Shown here one piece after another: positions 59,047 through 64,000 of a DNA stretch of 64,000 bases (the first letter of the stretch is position 1; each line of letters starts with the position of its first letter). The stretch is taken from the NCBI GenBank assembly GCA_023525975.1, contig CM042018.1, forward strand, positions 73,229,001 to 73,293,000, read 5' to 3'. Made by a program: the position numbers and the translations under genes. The stretch is from Smallanthus sonchifolius. Its lineage: Eukaryota > Streptophyta > Magnoliopsida > Asterales > Asteraceae. The notes under the pieces were generated by a model, which was given only the letters and a program-made list of their open reading frames with translations, was not told the origin of the DNA and made no database searches.

Positions 59047-59436
59047 TTCAAAGATGTTTTGACTTGATGACCCGTTGGTGACACGTTGGAATTAAACATT
59101 CAAATCCTAATATAGAATTCAAACCTTCTTTGAAATAGTCTATTATCATTCTAATAAACACATTAGCACATTCGATTGGTATTTAGGACTTGAAATACAA
59201 CTTTTGATACATGAAAGTTTCCTTAATTGGAAAGTTAAGATTCGAGTCCTAAACATGGCAACTATGCAAAGTTAATGTTCACACATGAAATTGGGCATGT
59301 TATAACACATATAGAACATTTCAATGTTTACTTGCTAAAAATAGACAAACATGCGAGTTTCGGATAGTTAAAGTAATCTATTATAGCATGATCATGTCAA
59401 ATTGTCAAGTTTATGGATATACAACATACATTATCA

Positions 59437-60012
59437 TAGGGGTGTTGTTCGGGTAATTTAATCGGGTTTTGGGTAGATCGGTTTGGGTTAATCGGTTTTT
59501 CCGTGTGTGTAAATTTATCTGAAACCCGACCCGAATAACATTCGGGTAGATCGGGTTCAGGTTAATCGGTTTTCGGTTTAATCGGGTCGGGTTTCGGGTA
59601 GGGACACATGGTTGAAAAAAAAATGAATCAAGTTTAAAAACATAAAATAAACGTGTATGTGAAACAAAAATAAGTACATTTCCAAGAGATTAAAGCTTCA
59701 AATAGAAGTATTCGTGTTTATGTGGTGGATTTTTTATACTTATATTTTAGAAGAGGATTTTGGTGGTGTTGGTGGTGATGGTGAGAAAAGAAATGGTAGA
59801 ATATATAAATGTTCGGTTTATTCGGGTTAATCGGTTCGGGTTAATCGGGTTTTTGATACTTGAAAGTCTAACCGAAACCCGACCCGAATAACAATCGGTT
59901 TAAACGATTTTTGGGTTAATCGGTTACGGGTTATTCGGGTACGGGTTTAATCGGTTCGGGTGAAGTTGGTTCGGGTCGGGTTAATCAGGTACGGGTAAAA
60001 TCAACGGGCCTA
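59437..60012. mobile_element. hAT-like MITE, 576 bp
   Basis: Flanked by an 8 bp duplication CATTATCA (59429-59436 and 60013-60020). Ends TAGGGGTGTTG and CAACGGGCCTA form imperfect inverted repeats (TAGG-N3-GTTG). The interior is dense in CGGGTT/AATCGG motifs on one strand and AACCCGACCCG on the other at each side. 8 bp TSD and TAGGGGTG ends suit a non-autonomous hAT element. There is no transposase. Confidence 0.8.
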
Positions 60013-60718
60013 CATTATCATACAATGCACTTAGTTACATGTTACTAAGTCATTTAAACCTTCTAATCAAGTCAACAACTTCCAAACACAACTCTTGGAA
60101 AAATAAAGTTTCTAAAAATAGAAAACGACCCTAAAAACATCATAAGCGTGTGATTTTACCGGAAAAAAATCATACAATCTCTATATCTAGTGTTTATGCA
60201 TCATTTTCACCAAACAAATCACATCGTAACCTCTTCTAACAAAAACCTGAAATTTAAAGTTTCCATAAATAGCAAAAATGAGCATGCATGTATCATCCAA
60301 CACTTTTGACAACAAAGTTTCACATATTATCCATCTACAAACATTACTACAACATAATCCATCATCAAGTCATCAAGAACACATCATCTAACAAGTGCTC
60401 ATACAACAAGGTTTCCTTATATGGAAACCGAGCCTAATAACAAAACCCGAGTCCAAAACCACCAACAATATGTACCATTTTGTTAGAAAACTCATTTCTT
60501 TCAAGAATCCATGGTTAATCTTTCATAAAAACGACTTTTTCTTGGATGCATGTTCATAAGAACATGAAGATGAAAATGGAGAAAAAGTGGGTTTTGATGG
60601 AATAATGATCAAAACAACAAAAATGGAGGATGACGGGGGTGGGTGGGGTGTTCTGGGCCAAGAGAGGGAAGAAGGAGAGAGAGAGAGTGAAGATGGTGGA
60701 ATGGAGGGAGTTAGGGGG

Positions 60719-60726
60719 TATTTATA
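60719..60726 (-). promoter_or_regulatory. TATA box of Gypsy-4 LTR
   Basis: CCTATAAATACCCCC on the minus strand, followed by a CTCTCTCTCTCTCC leader: a typical plant core promoter. Confidence 0.7.
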
Positions 60727-60817
60727 GGGTCTTGGGATACCGGGTGGTGGAAAGCGAATAGTCACCGATTTATTGACGGAATTCCCGAACTGGTATGAAT
60801 GAAATTATTTAAAAATA

Positions 60818-61288
60818 ATTTGACTCATATCTGTATGTTTAACATATAAATTTTTTAGATTTTTATTTGAAACTGTTGGTATATACTCCGGACTGGCTGG
60901 ATTGCGTTAAAACAGAAAGTTTCTCCGAAAATTCCCGAAAATTCACAGAGACTTAAAATAACATATCACAGTATTACATGTAATTTTTGTGCACCAAATA
61001 TGTGTCTAAGCGTCTGCTTAGAATTATTCACCTACCTAGTGCACACTGCGTGTCCGCCGGACTGTGCTGAAAACAAAAGTATTTCTATAAATCATCGGAA
61101 AATTCATATAGGCATGATTAATTAAATCACAGTGTTACATATAATTTACATGCATAGATTATATGTCTAGGTATTTGTTTTAAATTATCACCAACGGTCG
61201 TGTGCTGTAGGATGCGTATACGTGTAAACGGATTGACTTGCTAAGTGTGAAATGGACTTAATTACTATAAAATTAAGTGGGATGCATG
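60818..61288. repeat. Diverged tandem repeats of about 160 bp at the Gypsy-4 LTR edge
   Basis: Landmarks recur at about 161 bp: CACAGTATTACATGTAAT (60966) and CACAGTGTTACATATAAT (61127), CCGGACTG (60890 and 61057), and GAAAATTCA (60943 and 61098). A weaker third unit may extend to 61288. Confidence 0.6.
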
Positions 61289-61289
61289 T

Positions 61290-62448
61290 CATATCCTATA
61301 ATATATGTGTTGGTCGTGTATGGATATTACTATCAAAACAACCCTTGGTAGATCCCGGTTTTTGGAATGGCTGTTTGGCTTGCAACTCACCTCTACAATC
61401 TTTGGCAGCATAGCCCATCTTGACACACCGCTGGCAACGGAACCGAGATGGTGATAATTGCATTTGTTGCACTTGGGGTATTTCCCTGTATAACCAACCT
61501 GGTTTTGACCTGAAAAGGTCGACTGATTGAAGTTCTTGGTAGGTCCAAACCTACGATGTTGTTGGGGTTGGTTTGGCTGGAAACCCTTTGTGCTGGTATT
61601 GCTGTCAAACCTGCGTTTGTTGTTGTCGGTGGTTTTGGAAACTGAACGTCTCGGGGGCAGAGTTCCCTTAGTCACTTCTTGATTAGTCAGCTTGTGGGCA
61701 AGTCTGATGGTTTGTTGTATGGTAGTGGGGTTTGAAGAGGTGACCATGCTTTGGATCTGGGGTACCAGACCGTTGATGTACATTTCAATCCTTTTGTAGG
61801 GCGGGGTCACCATATGGGGACACATGACAGCAAGCTCGTGTGAGCGGGTTGTGTAGAGTTCGATATCGGAACCTCCATCTTCAGGCTCCAGAATTCCCCT
61901 TCGAGTTTATGGATTTCATCACGAGGGCAATACTCCTCCCTCATCATTGTTTTAAACTCCTCCCATGGCAGAGCATTAGCCATGTCCAGACCCAGCATCT
62001 GGACTTGGGAGTTCCACCAAGTGAGGGCAGGACCCTCTAGAGTTCCTGATGCAAATTTACATTGGTTTGTCTAAGGACAGTTGCATATAGCAAACACGGA
62101 TTCCACCTTCTCGAACCATCAGAGCAAACCAACGGCTCCTTCCGCTCCACTAAAAGTATGGGGCTTACAGTCCATGAAGGTCTTAAATGTGCAGGCCGGT
62201 TGGTTGTTTTGTTGTCCTGGATTGAAAACAGATGTATGATCGAGTATATAAGATTCAGAAAAAAAATATTTCAGTGTAAGTAGTCGTCATGCTATAGTCG
62301 ACGGGTATTTGGGTTTACCTGCAGCAATATGTGATGCTAGTTCCTCAGCTACACTTTCATTGATTAGTGTTGTCAGTTCAGCTGTTGACATGTTTATGTT
62401 ACCATGACCACCATGACGAACTCCGCGTCCACGTCCACGTCCAACCAT
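61290..62448 (-). pseudogene. gag: Gypsy-5 gag, two exons, truncated and frameshifted
   Basis: Minus strand. Exon 1 (62448-62319) encodes MVGRGRGRGVRHGGHGN...ELASHIAA. A GTAAACCC donor and a TTCAATCCAG acceptor bound a 102 nt intron (62318-62217). Exon 2 resumes in frame as GQQNNQPACTFKTFMDCKP, the gag domain start, with EGPALTWWNSQ, EEFKTMMREEYCPRDEI and later VTPPYKRIEMYINGLVPQI. Two stops (TGA in GLL-stop-WFEK, TAG after AICNCP) and a shift near 61870 (SLKMEV / MCPHMV) disable it. A zinc motif CNKCNYHH is partly kept. No protease or RT follows; the element is cut near 61290 beside Gypsy-4. Confidence 0.8.
62217..62318 (-). other. Probable 102 nt intron in Gypsy-5 gag
   Basis: GCTGCAG|GTAAACCC donor and TTTTCAATCCAG|GA acceptor; AT-rich interior with in-frame stops. 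Removing it joins SHIAA to GQQNNQPACTFKTF in frame. Confidence 0.6.
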
Positions 62449-62646
62449 AGTTCTTCACATCCACAAATATAAACAATGAAAAAATATGTCGTATTTTATC
62501 ATCGTTCATGTACAAGTAAACAAAAGGAATTAAATCAACGACATCTAATGCTTCGATGAAGATTATTGATTTATTGAATAGTAACGGCTATAAAATAGTA
62601 ACTCAAAACATTAAATTCTTAAAATCTTTATTGAATGGGAACAACC

Positions 62647-63336
62647 TTACCCATTTAGATTTAGAAACGAAAGAAATAACAAGAATAAAATAATATGACA
62701 AACTCCACTACCGGTTGAAGATACAACTGATTCGTCCTCTTCCTCTCCAGCTGGTTCTCCCTTAGACTTAGTGTCCGGTGCATCATTTGCCTCTAAGGCA
62801 TCCTCAAGCTGTGCCTCCAACTGCATAATCCTGGCTATGGCTACTCCATTGGTAGCCTCCAGTGTATCCACTTGAGCCTGCAATTGATGGACTGTGTCCA
62901 CAAATTCATTATGGTAGTGATCTGTGACTGCCAACTCTACTGTTAGCATGTATATCCTCTCGTTTGCCTGTCTTTCCCTCACAAACAGGCCAGTAATCTC
63001 CCCTGCAGTATCCCTCATGTTTCGGATCTCCCGATCCATAGTAGCCACAATTGCTGCAAAGGCCTTCTCCATAGTGCCGGGCAATAGTGGCATGGTCTGT
63101 GCTGTGGAAGGAGTAGCTGCAAAATAAGGAGATGGGACTTGATCCTGCCTAATCCAACTCCTGATCAGACTAGGGTACCAATCCCAATTGTGTGGGTTAT
63201 CTTCCGTCCGAACATGAATTGGCTCATCATACACTATGTCATCCATCGCTTCGAGCAGACGCCTCTTGGGCTCTGGTGATGGAAGAATAGGAACGTCCTG
63301 CGCCTGGATAGTTGGTGTGGTAGGTGGGGTAGACAT
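62647..63336 (-). CDS. Gypsy-5 extra ORF upstream of gag, coiled-coil protein
   Basis: 229 codons from MSTPPTTPTIQAQD on the minus strand, starting about 110 nt after the primer site. The Pro/Thr-rich start is followed by IHVRTEDNPHNWDWYPSLIRSW, then a helical stretch with heptad-like spacing (FVATMDREI-like core IVATMDREIRNMRD, then VHQLQAQVDTLEATN...MQLEAQLEDALEAN), residues about 95-200. The last 19 residues (GVCHIILFLLFLSFLNLNG) are hydrophobic, but probably read through a splice donor (CCG|GTAGTG near 62715) rather than being a real membrane tail. I recall similar coiled-coil ORFs ahead of gag in Asteraceae gypsy elements; unverified. Function unknown. Confidence 0.65.
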   Translation of the reverse strand: MSTPPTTPTIQAQDVPILPSPEPKRRLLEAMDDIVYDEPIHVRTEDNPHNWDWYPSLIRSWIRQDQVPSPYFAATPSTAQTMPLLPGTMEKAFAAIVATMDREIRNMRDTAGEITGLFVRERQANERIYMLTVELAVTDHYHNEFVDTVHQLQAQVDTLEATNGVAIARIMQLEAQLEDALEANDAPDTKSKGEPAGEEEDESVVSSTGSGVCHIILFLLFLSFLNLNG

Positions 63337-63457
63337 GATCCTGAACTGTAAGAAGTAAGTGCCTGAATGGATGTCTATGTAGAGTAACTAATGTGTGTGT
63401 GGTTATAGTCTAGTATGCAATCCTAGTTCTCTATAACCAATGTCTCTGATACCAATA
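63337..63457 (-). other. Gypsy-5 leader and primer site
   Basis: Complement of TGGTATCAGAGA at 63443-63454, one base off the usual site, next to the LTR at 63458. Confidence 0.75.
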
Positions 63458-64000
63458 TGTCACACCCCCAAATTCCACTAACAGAGTTTTATCATTTGGT
63501 GTGTGACAAACCAGGATCTCAGACATTAGTTACTTCAAACGACACTATATGGGACTTAAAATGTCATAACATAAAAGTTCAGAGTTAATGTGGAAGCGTT
63601 AATCAAAGAAAGTAAATGCGCAAAACAAACGTGCCCAAGTCTAATAATAACATAAAACATAATAAGTGTTTGAATGTATGAGATGTATTGATAATAACAA
63701 TGTGACACCATGCATGCCCTAGCGTGCACCTGCTTAATGACCTGAGAAAACATGTAAGAACATGGGTCAACACTAGGTTGGTGAGTTCACAGGTTTCAAT
63801 ATAGTAATAAAAGTGTTTACTAGATTATGTACATTCACTATGCATATCAATAGGTAGCTAACCTATGTTCATGTCTTACTAAAGCGCTCGCAAGCAAAGC
63901 TGACTGTTTGTGTTTGTTTGCCTCTCGCCAGGTCTATCAACTCTAGCAATGTGTTTAGGTCAACATTTCACCATTTCGACCTCCAATCGAGTTAGCGCGA
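63458..64000 (-). repeat. Gypsy-5 5' LTR, partial (continues past window)
   Basis: Begins TGTCACACCCCCAAATT on the + strand, nearly the same as Gypsy-4. A putative intron acceptor (CATGTTTTCTCAG, minus strand) lies at 63742, after TTGACCC; its donor would be beyond the window. Confidence 0.8.

Larger units (their letters stand above)
56641..61139 (-). repeat. Gypsy-4 5' LTR, about 4.5 kb (right boundary uncertain)
   Basis: On the + strand it begins TGTCACACCCCC directly after the primer-site complement. The other end is set at GTGTTACA (61139), because LTRs of Gypsy-1 to -3 start TGTAAYA on their coding strand. A diverged copy of that end lies at 60978, and similar sequence continues to about 61280, so the end could be elsewhere. 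The length is swollen by the minisatellite, the 155 bp duplication and the MITE. TATAAATA at 60719-60726 on the minus strand with a CT-rich leader supports LTR identity. Confidence 0.65.

Overview
The window is plant nuclear DNA made almost entirely of nested LTR retrotransposons. I found no host gene, tRNA, rRNA or CRISPR array. Four points identify a plant: 2-5 kb LTRs, tRNA-iMet-type primer sites (TGGTATCAGAGC), Tekay/Del-like chromovirus polyproteins, and SIRE/Maximus-like Ty1/copia elements that carry a large extra ORF after pol. From memory, that extra ORF and the coiled-coil ORF ahead of the last gypsy gag resemble predicted proteins common in Asteraceae, so a large-genome composite is my best guess. 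No search was run.

Layout. Copia-A (+ strand) enters from the left with the last 23 codons of pol (1-69). It continues through a 2.2 kb non-coding spacer and a broken downstream ORF (2299-2490, resuming 20084-23082), and ends with a 3' LTR (23128 to about 23641). Gypsy-1 (2491-20083, + strand) splits that ORF. It is an LTR-internal-LTR-internal-LTR tandem flanked by one ACTGC target-site duplication. Copia-B (+ strand) follows: a damaged gag (23660-26115), protease, integrase and RT/RNase H (to 29642), a 640 bp spacer, a downstream ORF (30284-30685, resuming 50656-54550) and a 3' LTR (54582-55265). Gypsy-2 (30686-50655, - strand, TSD TGGGC) splits the Copia-B ORF. Gypsy-3 (39969-48752, - strand, TSD ACATG) sits inside the 5' LTR of Gypsy-2 and has an uninterrupted 1522-codon gag-pol. 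To the right, Gypsy-4 (- strand) is an internal remnant plus a very long LTR (56641 to about 61139). That LTR holds a 19 bp minisatellite, a 155 bp duplication and a 576 bp hAT-like MITE. Gypsy-5 (- strand) supplies a gag with a probable small intron, an extra coiled-coil ORF and the start of its 5' LTR at the window edge.

Relative order. Copia-A, Copia-B, Gypsy-4 and Gypsy-5 were in place first. Gypsy-1 and Gypsy-2 then broke the two copia ORFs. The tandem duplication of Gypsy-1 and the insertion of Gypsy-3 are the youngest events.

Most interesting signals. (1) Every gypsy LTR examined carries a well-formed putative intron (CAR|GTGAGT donor, TTGAC-type branch site, CATGTTTYCAG-type acceptor) with a GCCCC...GGGGY pair just after the donor. 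(2) Both copia elements encode the same three-part downstream protein of unknown function. (3) Each element family carries its own clusters of short dyad repeats around its promoter, and one dyad family is shared by an unrelated copia and gypsy element.
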